Shown here one piece after another: positions 1 through 7,363 of a stretch of DNA of 39,800 nt. Under the pieces are notes generated by a model. It saw nothing but the letters and a program-made list of their open reading frames with translations, made no database searches and was not told where the DNA came from. A program made the position numbers and the translations under genes. This DNA is from Deltaproteobacteria bacterium HGW-Deltaproteobacteria-14 (GTDB taxonomy: Bacteria; Myxococcota_A; UBA9042; PHBI01). The DNA lies in assembly GCA_002841945.1 (NCBI GenBank), contig PHBI01000064.1:1-39800 (forward strand). Direction: 5' to 3'. The first letter of the stretch is position 1. The number at the start of each line of letters is the position of its first letter.

Positions 1-78
1 GGCGTGGGCGTGGGCGTGGGCGTGGGCGTGGGCGTGGGCGTGGGCGTGGGCGTGGGCGTGGGCGTGGGCGTGGGCGTG
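1..78. repeat. hexanucleotide tandem repeat (GGCGTG)13
   Basis: Thirteen perfect copies of GGCGTG run from the first base of the window, so the array may extend further left. After base 78 the sequence becomes non-repetitive. The unit is six bases, so copy-number change would keep any reading frame. No convincing gene crosses it; an open frame here would read Gly-Val repeats but has no family resemblance. Confidence 0.95.
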
Positions 79-373
79 GCGCGCGAGTGCGGGGCGCGTC
101 CGTGGGTCCACGCCGTCGAGGATGCAGGAGCCCCCATGGGGAGGCGCGTGCGTGGGACTCCTGACCGTAGCCGTGTGCTCGGGCCCCACAAGGCCAAGCC
201 CCGGTTCGCTGTCCTCGCCGTGCTCGCTTTGCTGCGCGCGGCTCCGGGCAGCTCACCGGGGTCGCGACTGCGTCGCGAGCCTTGCGGGGCCCTGCGCGCA
301 CGGCTGGGGGAGGGAGTCCCCGACGGCAGCGAGGCCGGCGCTGGACGATATCCTCAGGACGTTGGAGTTCGCT
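79..373. other. no recognisable gene; leader of the four-helix-bundle gene
   Basis: Between the hexamer array and the ATG at 374 several frames are open, but only because the DNA is GC-rich. Their translations look like composition noise and match nothing I know. No clear promoter or Shine-Dalgarno was seen. Confidence 0.5.
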
Positions 374-691
374 ATGTTGCGCATCTACTCGGTCGCCTTG
401 CTCGTGGCGCGCGACGCCGCTATCGCCGCCGGGCGCATCGGCCGCAGGGACCCGGACCTGGCGCGGCAGCTTCGCCGGGCTGCAGCGTCGGTCCCGTTGA
501 ACATCGCCGAGGGCTCAGGCTCACTCGGTGGCAACCGCCGGGCCCGCTACGCCAACGCCCTCGGCTCGGCCCGAGAGACCTGGGCGTGTCTCGAGGTTGC
601 CGCCGCGATGAGCTGCATCGCCGCCCCAGGGCCAGACGTCATGCGAAGGCTCGACCACGTCATCGGGACGCTCGTGAAGCTCACCCGGTAG
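374..691 (+). CDS. four helix bundle protein (23S rRNA intervening-sequence family)
   Basis: A 105-residue protein of the S23/IVP four-helix-bundle family. The recognisable stretches are MLRIYSVALLV at the N-terminus, DLARQLRRAAASVPLNIAEG in the middle, then NRRARY and GSARETWACLEVA, and a C-terminal LDHVIGTLVKL helix. Family members are about 100-130 residues and start with this MLRIY-like helix, which is why the ATG at 374 is preferred over an upstream in-frame ATG at 122 whose extension looks non-coding. The family was first seen in rRNA intervening sequences, but most members, like this one, are stand-alone genes. The molecular function is unknown. It converges on the leftward polymerase gene, with a perfect hairpin between them. 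Confidence 0.85.
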   Translation: MLRIYSVALLVARDAAIAAGRIGRRDPDLARQLRRAAASVPLNIAEGSGSLGGNRRARYANALGSARETWACLEVAAAMSCIAAPGPDVMRRLDHVIGTLVKLTR

Positions 692-698
692 ACCCGAG

Positions 699-730
699 CC
701 CGGCCGGGCGTCGCGAGGCGCCCGGCCGGG
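699..730. terminator. perfect 12-bp hairpin between convergent genes
   Basis: CCCGGCCGGGCG at 699-710 pairs perfectly with CGCCCGGCCGGG at 719-730 around an 8-base loop. It lies between the stop of the four-helix-bundle gene (691) and the stop of the convergent polymerase gene (757). No T-tract follows, so it may be Rho-assisted or bidirectional. Confidence 0.55.
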
Positions 731-756
731 GACTCCGGATCACACCCCGGGCGGCG

Positions 757-2241
757 TCAGATCGTCTCCGAGGGGGCGTCGGTGCGGCCGATACCCCGGC
801 GCGCGCCGAGAAACCACGTCCAGGCGAGCCACACGACCAGGCTCTTGGCGATGAACGCCATGCCGGTGACCTGCTCGGTCTCCATCACGCTGATGAGCGC
901 CGGGACGGCGGTCGCGTAGGCCGCCTTGCCGAAGAGTGAGCCGCGGCCGCCGAGGAACAGAAACGAGTACATGAAGCGCAGGATGCGGCCCCACACCCAG
1001 GCGCCGAGGAGCACCCCGAGGATGTTGAGGTTCGCCCACAGCTCGCCGAACTGGCTCGGCTTGATGGCGGTGCGGGTGCCGCGCTCGAGCTTGAAGTAGT
1101 CGAAGCGGAAGTCGAGGGTGAACTGGCGGATGACCGGCTTGTCGGGCCAGATGATGCGGGGGATCGCGATGTCCGTCGGCAGCAGCAGGTAGGGCTGGCC
1201 CCACATGTAGGCGTGGCGCTCCGGCGTGTAGCGGATGACCAGCGCGAGGCTCGTCGCCGCGTGGAAGCGCTGGGCGAGCAGATCGGTCCACGAACCGGTC
1301 ACGTCGGTCGTCGACGTCGACTCGATGGAGTCGAGCACGGCGCTGGTCGACAGGCCCTGGCGCTGGAGCTCGACGATGCGCGATAGGTAGGCGTTCTTGT
1401 AGGCGGTGGCGAGGGGGAAGGCGACCATCATGAAGAGCGTCATGATGACGGCGAGGCGGCGCAGGGTGACGGGCTTGACCGTGGCGCTGTAGACCGCGGC
1501 GGCGCTGAGCAGGGGCAGAAAGAGCAGGTAGCGGGAGCCCGAGAAGAAGCCGCCCCAGACGGAGTCGGTGAGGATGAGCAGCCCGCCGATGACGGTGCGC
1601 CGGCGGATCCCGTGCTTGGCGCCGGTCGCCAGGAGGTAGAGGGCGACGAGGAGGGTCGTGCTGGAGAGGACGTCGAGGACGAAGTGGGCGCTGGACCCGC
1701 CGGGCGACGCGTCGCCGCCGAGGTCGACGTAGGTGCCGGTGCCGAGGGCGACCTGGGAGATACGGGCCGCGACGCCGATCACGACCAGCAGCACGAGCTT
1801 CTTCTCGACCGTCGGGCTGTGGTCGTCGATGACGCGGGAGTAGCGCTCGACGGCGCGGGAGATGGGGCCCGGGCGGCCACTGCGGAAGCCGCGGTACATC
1901 AGCCAGACGCCGGGGATCACGACCAGGAGCGCGTAGGTGAAGTACTCGTAGCGCTCGCTCCCGAGCAGGTTCAGCGCCATCGGGCTGTCGCGCATCATGA
2001 CGGCGTGGAACGGGTAGAGCAGGAGCATGACGATCATGCTCAGGCTGAGCCCGTTGAGGGCGTCACCGGTGATGCGGTAGGCGCGGTAGAGCACCAGGAG
2101 GACCACGTAGAAGGTCGCGCCGGCCGCGATGGAGAGCGCGAGCTCGGCGTCGAAGCGCAGGAGGAACAGGCTCGCGACGGCGCCCGCGAGGACGACGGCG
2201 AGGTGGACGATGCCCGTCAGCTGCGGCGTTGCCTGCGGCAC
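757..2241 (-). CDS. Wzy-like polysaccharide polymerase (copy 1)
   Basis: A 494-residue integral membrane protein with roughly a dozen hydrophobic segments. It resembles oligosaccharide repeat-unit (O-antigen) polymerases, which join undecaprenyl-linked repeat units on the periplasmic face of the inner membrane. Visible landmarks are RDSPM near residue 84, FSGSRYLLFLPLLSA near 233, and the polar loop IIWPDKP (363-369) followed by FTLDFRFDYFK, typical of Wzy-like proteins that carry a WPDKP loop. The start is GTG, three bases after the FkbM-type gene's stop, in a three-gene leftward operon. It is a clear paralogue of the first gene of that operon (3162-4856) over its whole length; both share QFGELWANL, LLGAWVWGRILRFMY and SLFGKAAYATA. 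An alternative role in ligation or export cannot be excluded, because these families are divergent. Confidence 0.8.
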   Translation of the reverse strand: MPQATPQLTGIVHLAVVLAGAVASLFLLRFDAELALSIAAGATFYVVLLVLYRAYRITGDALNGLSLSMIVMLLLYPFHAVMMRDSPMALNLLGSERYEYFTYALLVVIPGVWLMYRGFRSGRPGPISRAVERYSRVIDDHSPTVEKKLVLLVVIGVAARISQVALGTGTYVDLGGDASPGGSSAHFVLDVLSSTTLLVALYLLATGAKHGIRRRTVIGGLLILTDSVWGGFFSGSRYLLFLPLLSAAAVYSATVKPVTLRRLAVIMTLFMMVAFPLATAYKNAYLSRIVELQRQGLSTSAVLDSIESTSTTDVTGSWTDLLAQRFHAATSLALVIRYTPERHAYMWGQPYLLLPTDIAIPRIIWPDKPVIRQFTLDFRFDYFKLERGTRTAIKPSQFGELWANLNILGVLLGAWVWGRILRFMYSFLFLGGRGSLFGKAAYATAVPALISVMETEQVTGMAFIAKSLVVWLAWTWFLGARRGIGRTDAPSETI

Positions 2242-2244
2242 GGC

Positions 2245-3165
2245 TCAGATCACCACGCCCTTGACGCGCTGCTGGGGCGCGGCGGCGACGCGCGCGCGGG
2301 CGGCGGCGAGGTCGCGCACGTAGAGGGCGTTGCCGTGGCCGGGGCGCGGGTCCGCGGCGGTCAGGGCGCGCTCGAAGGGGGCGTAGCGGACCGGGATCAG
2401 GCCGTGCGCCACGATGCGGGCGTGGAGATCGGCGATCGCGTAGCCGCGACCGGGGGCGAGCTCGATGACGAGGCCGATCAGACCAGGGTCGCTCAGGGTC
2501 GCGGCGGCGCCGTCGAGCACCTCCCCCTCGAAGCCCTCGACGTCGACCTTGAGGACGGCCGGCACGGCGCCGGCGAGGGCGTCGTCGAGGCGGACGACCG
2601 GGACCGCGACGGTGGGGCCGACGGTGTCGTCGCCGTCGCGCAGGACCTGGTTGGTGGTGTCGCGGTCGCTCGTGAAGGTCAGCGTCTCGGCGCGGGCTCC
2701 CACGCCGGCGCAGCGGGCGTCGACCCGGGGATCGAGGGCGTTGAGGGCGATGTTGCGGCGCAGGCGGTCGAAGGTGGCCGGGATCGGCTCGAAGGCGACC
2801 ACCCGAGCGCCGGCGGCGCCCGCGGCGAGGATGGTGTAGCTCCCGACGTTGGCGCCGACGTCGGCGAACAGCTCGTCGGGGCGCAGGAGGTGGAGGACGA
2901 AGGCCATGTCCTCGAACTCGTGCAGGCCGACGTAGAGGTTGCCGGTCGCGCCGGTCATGCCGGGCTCGACGACCAGGCGGGTGCCGCCGATGAAGGGGGC
3001 GACGACGGGGCCCGGCACGAGCCTGCTGCCGACCTGCCAGCGCGCGTAGTCGAGGAGCGCGCGAACGCGGTTCCTGCGGGTTACGGGGTGGCGCCAGATG
3101 AAGCCGAGGGTGCGGGCGAGGGACCTCACCCGGCGGAGGGAACCACGGTGCCAGGGGGGGGTCAA
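2245..3165 (-). CDS. FkbM family SAM-dependent methyltransferase
   Basis: A 306-residue class I methyltransferase of the FkbM family, which usually O-methylates sugars or small molecules. Motif I is ADVGANVGSYTILA (from residue 101), the acidic residue after strand 2 is in AFEPIP (124-129), and the family's LKVDVEGFEGEVL lies at 205-217. An N-terminal basic, hydrophobic stretch (SLARTLGFIWRHP) precedes the fold. The annotated start is a TTG whose TTGA overlaps the stop of the upstream polymerase gene; an in-frame GTG at 3129 is an alternative. Neither has a good Shine-Dalgarno, so translational coupling is likely. Its place between two polymerase paralogues suggests it methylates the same glycan or its repeat unit, perhaps as a chain-length or capping step; that role is inference. 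Confidence 0.85.
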   Translation of the reverse strand: MTPPWHRGSLRRVRSLARTLGFIWRHPVTRRNRVRALLDYARWQVGSRLVPGPVVAPFIGGTRLVVEPGMTGATGNLYVGLHEFEDMAFVLHLLRPDELFADVGANVGSYTILAAGAAGARVVAFEPIPATFDRLRRNIALNALDPRVDARCAGVGARAETLTFTSDRDTTNQVLRDGDDTVGPTVAVPVVRLDDALAGAVPAVLKVDVEGFEGEVLDGAAATLSDPGLIGLVIELAPGRGYAIADLHARIVAHGLIPVRYAPFERALTAADPRPGHGNALYVRDLAAARARVAAAPQQRVKGVVI

Positions 3166-4856
3166 CTTGCGAGGCGCGCAACCCGAGGGTTCGACGCGTG
3201 GGCGCTACGGGTGGGTTCAGCGGCGTGGGGGGGGCGGGCCAGCCCGCCGCGGCGCCGGCGCTGACCGAGCAGCCAGGTGCAAGCGACCCAAATGACGAGG
3301 CTCTTCGCGATCGCCGCCATGCCGGTGACGGTCTCGGTCTCCATGACGCTGAGCAGGGCGGGCAGGGCGGTGGCGTAGGCGGCCTTGCCGAAGAGCGAGG
3401 CGCGGCCGCCGAGGTACAGAAAAGCGTACATGAAGCGCAGGATCCGGCCCCAGACCCAGGCGCCGAGGAGCAACCCGAAGAGGCTCAGGTTCGCCCACAG
3501 CTCGCCGAACTGGCTCGGCGCGACCGAGGTGCGCGACCCGCGGTCGAGCTTGAAGTAGTCGAAGCGGAAGTCGAGGGTGAACTGCCGCAGGACCGGTTTG
3601 TCGGGCCAGACGAGCCGCGGGACCGCGATGTCGAGCGGCAGCAGCGCGTAGGGTTCGCCCCACAGGTAGGGGTGGCGCTCGGGCGTGTAGCGGATGATGA
3701 GCGCGAGGCTGGTCAGAGCGTGGAACCGCTGGCCGACCAGGTCGGCCCAATCGTCGCTGTCCGCGCTCCCGGTCGACTCGAGGGAGTCGAGCACGGCGCT
3801 CGCCGAGAGGCCCTGGCGCTGCAGCTCGACGAGGCGCGAGCTGTAGGCGGTCTTGTAGGCGGTCGCGAGCGGGAACGCCACGGTGACGAAGACGAACATC
3901 AGGGTGACCAGGCGGCGCAGGCTCACGGGCTTGACCACGGCGCTGTACACCGCCGCTGCGCTGAGCAGCGGCACGAAGAGGAGGTAGCGCGATCCCGAGA
4001 AGAGGCCTCCCCACAGCGCCTCGACCAGGAGGTACCCCGCGCCGAGCCAGACGCGGCGCCGGAGGTGATGGCGGGCGCCGGTCGCGAGGAGGTACAGCGC
4101 GGCGAGGCGACTCGTGGCGCTGAGGGCGTCGAGGAGGAAGTGGGCGCTGCTGCTGGCGCCCGCGCCTGGGCCGCCGAGGTCGACGTGGGTGCCGGTGCCC
4201 GAGGCGACGAGGGCGACGCGGGCCACGATACCGGCGACCATCAGCAACACGAGCTTGTTGTCGAGGGTGGGGGCGAGGTCGTCGATGGGGCGTGAGGCGC
4301 GCTCCACCAGGCGCGAGACGGGGCCCGGGCGGCCGGTGGCGAAGCCGCGGTACATGGCCCAGGCGCCCATGGTGGCGACGACCAGGGCGTAGGTGAAGAA
4401 GGTGTCGCGGTCGCCGCCGAGGAGGTTCTTCACCATCGGGCTGTCGCGCATGACGACGCCGTGGAGGGGGTAGAGCAGCAGCATCGCGATCATGCTGAGG
4501 CTCAGCACGTTCAGGGCGTCCCCGGTCATGCGGGCGGCGCGGTACAGGACGAGGACGAGGACGTAGCTCGCCGCGGCGACCGCGAGGTACAAGGCCGCCA
4601 CCGCCGCGGTCTCCAGGAGCAGCCCGCAGACCAGCCACAGCGCGCCGACGACGAAGAGGTGGACTACCCCCGAGAGCCGGGGAGGGAGGCCGACGTGCGC
4701 CATGGCCGGGTCGAGGGTCACGTTCGGACCGGCCAGCGCGTCGGGGCTACCGTGGGGGGAGGACGCGTCACGGCGGGTTGGTGGCCGGCCGGCCCCGATC
4801 GGATCAGCTTGTTTGCCCACTTCGTAGCGGGGCCGTTGGGCGCTCGTGTTGATCAT
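3162..4856 (-). CDS. Wzy-like polysaccharide polymerase (copy 2)
   Basis: A polytopic membrane protein paralogous to the polymerase encoded at 757-2241. Blocks such as FTLDFRFDYFKLDRG, QFGELWANL, LLGAWVWGRILRFMY and SLFGKAAYATA align directly, and both have WPDKP. It is the first gene of the leftward operon, and its stop overlaps the FkbM-type gene's start. The ATG at 4856 was chosen because GGAGGG lies four bases upstream of it. It adds about 51 polar residues before the first membrane segment that the paralogue lacks. The ATG at 4703 gives 513 residues and aligns with the paralogue's start, but has no visible Shine-Dalgarno. Residue differences are concentrated in the loop before the conserved polymerase core, near VLDSLESTGSADSDDW, which may reflect a different acceptor or linkage. 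Confidence 0.8.
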   Translation of the reverse strand: MINTSAQRPRYEVGKQADPIGAGRPPTRRDASSPHGSPDALAGPNVTLDPAMAHVGLPPRLSGVVHLFVVGALWLVCGLLLETAAVAALYLAVAAASYVLVLVLYRAARMTGDALNVLSLSMIAMLLLYPLHGVVMRDSPMVKNLLGGDRDTFFTYALVVATMGAWAMYRGFATGRPGPVSRLVERASRPIDDLAPTLDNKLVLLMVAGIVARVALVASGTGTHVDLGGPGAGASSSAHFLLDALSATSRLAALYLLATGARHHLRRRVWLGAGYLLVEALWGGLFSGSRYLLFVPLLSAAAVYSAVVKPVSLRRLVTLMFVFVTVAFPLATAYKTAYSSRLVELQRQGLSASAVLDSLESTGSADSDDWADLVGQRFHALTSLALIIRYTPERHPYLWGEPYALLPLDIAVPRLVWPDKPVLRQFTLDFRFDYFKLDRGSRTSVAPSQFGELWANLSLFGLLLGAWVWGRILRFMYAFLYLGGRASLFGKAAYATALPALLSVMETETVTGMAAIAKSLVIWVACTWLLGQRRRRGGLARPPHAAEPTRSAHASNPRVARLAS

Positions 4857-4875
4857 CCGGCCCTCCGCGATCAAC
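4848..4875 (-). promoter_or_regulatory. hairpin framing the ribosome-binding site of polymerase copy 2
   Basis: GTTGATC (4848-4854) and GATCAAC (4869-4875) form a perfect 7-bp inverted repeat with a 14-base spacer. Read on the minus strand, the loop contains GGAGGG and the first two bases of the ATG at 4856, whose G opens the 3' arm of the stem. It could be an RNA element affecting initiation. The 21-bp arm-to-arm spacing also suits a dimeric DNA-binding repressor. Confidence 0.4.
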
Positions 4876-4903
4876 CCAGCCCTGTCGGTCGCGGCGGGCC
4901 TGG

Positions 4904-4933
4904 TTGACCCCCGGCGACTTGTCCACTAGGACA
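4904..4933 (+). promoter_or_regulatory. candidate promoter with overlapping palindrome, CDP-sugar operon
   Basis: TTGACC (4904-4909) lies 17 bases before TAGGAC (4927-4932), upstream of the rightward operon that starts at 5062. A small palindrome, TGTCC-ACTA-GGACA (4920-4933), overlaps the proposed -10 and could be an operator. The rest of the 4857-5061 divergent gap holds nothing else I recognise apart from the Shine-Dalgarno of the next gene (GGGGGA at 5053-5058). Confidence 0.3.
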
Positions 4934-5061
4934 TCGATTCATAGGCCCGCGCAGGGGCCGTATCAGTCGAGCTGGAACCCAATCGGAGCGGAGCGAAGCG
5001 AGTCCGGATCGAGGGTCCCAGCGACCACGGACACGGCGCCTCGCGAACCCCTGGGGGATGG

Positions 5062-5841
5062 ATGAAGGTCGTGATTCTGTGCGGCGGCTTCGGGACCCGG
5101 ATCCGCGACGTCTCCCAGGAGCTGCCCAAGCCCATGGTCCCCATCGGCGGGCGGCCCATCCTGTGGCACGTCATGAAGTATTACGCCGCGCACGGCTTCA
5201 ACGAGTTCGTGCTGTGCCTCGGCTACCGCGGCGACGCCATCAAGGACTACTTCCTCAACTACCAGGCGCACACGAGCGACTTCACGCTGTCGCTCGACGG
5301 CAGCGCGGTCGAGTACCACCGCGGCCACGACGAGCACGACTGGAAGATCACCTTCGCCGAGACCGGGCTGAACACGATGACCGGCGGGCGCGTGGCCCGC
5401 ATCGCGCGCTACGTCGACGGCGACACCTTCATGCTCACCTACGGCGACGGCGTCGGCGACGTCGACCTCGCCGCGCTGCTGGCGTTTCACCGCGCCCACG
5501 GCAAGGCGATGACCGTCACCGGCGTCCGCCCGCCGGGCCGCTTCGGCGAGGTCGACGCCAGCGACGACGGGCTCATCGCCGGCTTCAACGAGAAGCCCCA
5601 GACCACCGGCGGGTGGATCTCGGGCGGCTTCTTCGTGTGCGACAAGCGCGTGTTCGACTACCTCGACCCGCGCGAGGACCTGGTGCTCGAGCGCGAGCCG
5701 ATGCGCAACCTCGTCGCCGACGGCGAGCTGATGCTCTATCGCCACCACGACTTCTGGCAGTGCATGGACACCTACCGGGACTACAAGCTGCTCGACGGGC
5801 TCATCGAGCAGGGGAAGGCGCCGTGGATCAGCTGGCGATGA
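5062..5841 (+). CDS. rfbF: glucose-1-phosphate cytidylyltransferase
   Basis: A 259-residue nucleotidyltransferase converting CTP and glucose-1-phosphate to CDP-glucose, the first step towards CDP-6-deoxyhexoses, in the cytoplasm. The activation loop CGGFGTRIRDVSQELPKPM is at residues 7-25, with Lys23 at the sugar-phosphate site. The family's LTYGDGVGDVDL, GRFGEVD, FNEKP and ISGGFFV segments and the C-terminal FWQCMDTYRD are all present. Length matches RfbF/DdhA (about 257). The ATG at 5062 follows GGGGGA at good spacing. It opens a five-gene rightward operon in which every junction is a 4-base ATGA or GTGA overlap, so the proteins are probably made in balanced amounts. Confidence 0.96.
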   Translation: MKVVILCGGFGTRIRDVSQELPKPMVPIGGRPILWHVMKYYAAHGFNEFVLCLGYRGDAIKDYFLNYQAHTSDFTLSLDGSAVEYHRGHDEHDWKITFAETGLNTMTGGRVARIARYVDGDTFMLTYGDGVGDVDLAALLAFHRAHGKAMTVTGVRPPGRFGEVDASDDGLIAGFNEKPQTTGGWISGGFFVCDKRVFDYLDPREDLVLEREPMRNLVADGELMLYRHHDFWQCMDTYRDYKLLDGLIEQGKAPWISWR

Positions 5842-6917
5842 ACGCGGCGCTCACGGGCTACGCCGGCGAGCGGGTCTTCGTGACCGGCGACACCGGCTTC
5901 AAGGGCGGGTGGCTCTGCTACTGGCTGACCCGGCTCGGCGCCGAGGTGTCGGGCTACGCCCTGCCGCCCGAGCACGAGCGGGGCCTCTATCTGCGCCTGG
6001 GGCTCGGCGAGCTCATCGACCACCGCGACGGCGACGTGCGCGACCTCGCGGCGCTCACGGCGGCGATGCGGGAGGCGCGCCCGCGGGTGGTCTTTCACCT
6101 CGCGGCCCAGGCGCTGGTCAAGCCGTCCTACGACGATCCGGTCGGGACCTTCGCCACCAACGTGATGGGCTCGGTGCACCTGCTCGAGGCGGTCAGGCGC
6201 TGCGACAGCGTCGAGAGCGTGGTCTTCGTGACCTCCGACAAGTGCTACCAGAACCGCGAGTGGGCCTGGGGCTACCGCGAGAACGACGCGCTCGGCGGGC
6301 ACGACCCGTACAGCGCGTCGAAGGCGGCGGCCGAGGTCGTGTTCGCGTCCTACCGCGCGTCGTACTTCGGCGACGGGCGCGTCGGGCTCGCGAGCGTGCG
6401 CGCCGGCAACGTGGTGGGCGGCGGCGACGAGGCCCACGCGCGCATCGTCCCCGACTGCATCCGGGCGCTGCGGGCCGGTGAGCCGCTGGTCTTGCGGCGC
6501 CCCGAGGCGCGGCGGCCGTGGCAGCACGTGCTCGAGCCCCTCGGGGGATATCTCTTGCTCGGGCGGCGGCTGCTCGACGACGCCAACCGCTTCGGCGGCG
6601 CCTGGAACTTCGGCCCGCGGCCCGAGTCGGTGCGCACCGTGCGCGACGTGGCCGAGCGCATGCTGGCCGGCTGGGGCGCCGGCGCGTCGCGGGTCGTCGT
6701 CGAGCCGGCGGACTTCCACGAGACGCAGATCCTGCGCCTGAGCGCCGACAAGGCGCACCAGGAGCTCGGGTGGTCACCGCGCTGGGGGTTCGAGGCGACC
6801 CTCGACCGCACCGCGGCGTGGTACCGGGCCGAGGCCGACGGGGTCGCAGACCTGCGCGCCTTCACGGCCGAACAGATCGACGCCTACATGGTGGCGAGCG
6901 AGGAGGGAGCACGGTGA
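5838..6917 (+). CDS. rfbG: CDP-glucose 4,6-dehydratase
   Basis: A 359-residue extended short-chain dehydrogenase that turns CDP-glucose into CDP-4-keto-6-deoxyglucose using bound NAD+. The NAD-binding motif TGDTGFKGGW is at residues 16-25, the signature VFVTSDKCYQNREW at 129-142 supplies the catalytic Thr/Ser region, and the YxxxK pair is Tyr158/Lys162 in DPYSASKAAAE. The C-terminal half has ARRPWQHVLEPLGGYL and WNFGP, standard for RfbG/DdhB. The ATG overlaps the rfbF stop as ATGA; an in-frame GTG at 5823 is an alternative. Together with rfbF it supplies the common CDP-4-keto-6-deoxyglucose intermediate for the next two enzymes of the operon. Confidence 0.96.
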   Translation: MNAALTGYAGERVFVTGDTGFKGGWLCYWLTRLGAEVSGYALPPEHERGLYLRLGLGELIDHRDGDVRDLAALTAAMREARPRVVFHLAAQALVKPSYDDPVGTFATNVMGSVHLLEAVRRCDSVESVVFVTSDKCYQNREWAWGYRENDALGGHDPYSASKAAAEVVFASYRASYFGDGRVGLASVRAGNVVGGGDEAHARIVPDCIRALRAGEPLVLRRPEARRPWQHVLEPLGGYLLLGRRLLDDANRFGGAWNFGPRPESVRTVRDVAERMLAGWGAGASRVVVEPADFHETQILRLSADKAHQELGWSPRWGFEATLDRTAAWYRAEADGVADLRAFTAEQIDAYMVASEEGAR

Positions 6918-7363
6918 TCGACGGTGTGAAGCTGACGCCGCTGCGGCAGATCCTCGATGAGCGCGGCAAGATCATGCACATGCTGCGGGTCGACCAGCCG
7001 CACTTTCAGCGCTTCGGCGAGATCTACTTCTCGACGGTCTTGCCGGGCGCCATCAAGGGCTGGCACATCCACCGCGAGATGACGCTGAACTACGCCGTCC
7101 CGCACGGGCACATCAAGCTCGTGCTGTACGACGAGCGCGCCGACAGCCCGACCAGGGGCGAGCTGATGGAGCTCTTCCTCGGCGAGGACAACTATCAGCT
7201 GGTGACCATCCCGCCGCTGGTGTGGAACGGCTTCAAGGGCTACGGGACCACGCCGGCGCTGGTCGCGAACTGCTCCGACATCCCGCACGACCCCCACGAG
7301 ATCGACCGGCTCGACCCGTTCGACCCGCGGATCCCGTACAGCTGGGAGCTGAAGCACCGATGA
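6914..7363 (+). CDS. RmlC-like dTDP-4-dehydrorhamnose 3,5-epimerase family protein
   Basis: A 149-residue cupin of the RmlC-like nucleotide-sugar epimerase family. It has the N-terminal PLRQILDERGKIMHMLR, IYFSTVLPGAIKGWHIHREM containing the likely catalytic His, a VLYDERADSPTRGEL strand pair, and IPPLVWNGFKGYGT where family members usually have a P-x-x-x-x-HGF-like segment. It is shorter than classical RmlC (about 180). The start is a GTG overlapping the rfbG stop, with AGGAGGGA six bases upstream. Because the neighbours make CDP-4-keto-6-deoxyglucose, its substrate is probably the CDP rather than the dTDP keto-sugar, epimerised at C3 and/or C5. That is inferred from context. Confidence 0.85.
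   Translation: MIDGVKLTPLRQILDERGKIMHMLRVDQPHFQRFGEIYFSTVLPGAIKGWHIHREMTLNYAVPHGHIKLVLYDERADSPTRGELMELFLGEDNYQLVTIPPLVWNGFKGYGTTPALVANCSDIPHDPHEIDRLDPFDPRIPYSWELKHR

Noticed and set aside
4..939. Open frame starting in the hexamer repeat and running over the four-helix-bundle gene
   Set aside because: Its Gly-Val repeat start and arginine-rich remainder match nothing, and it overlaps a recognised family gene in another frame.
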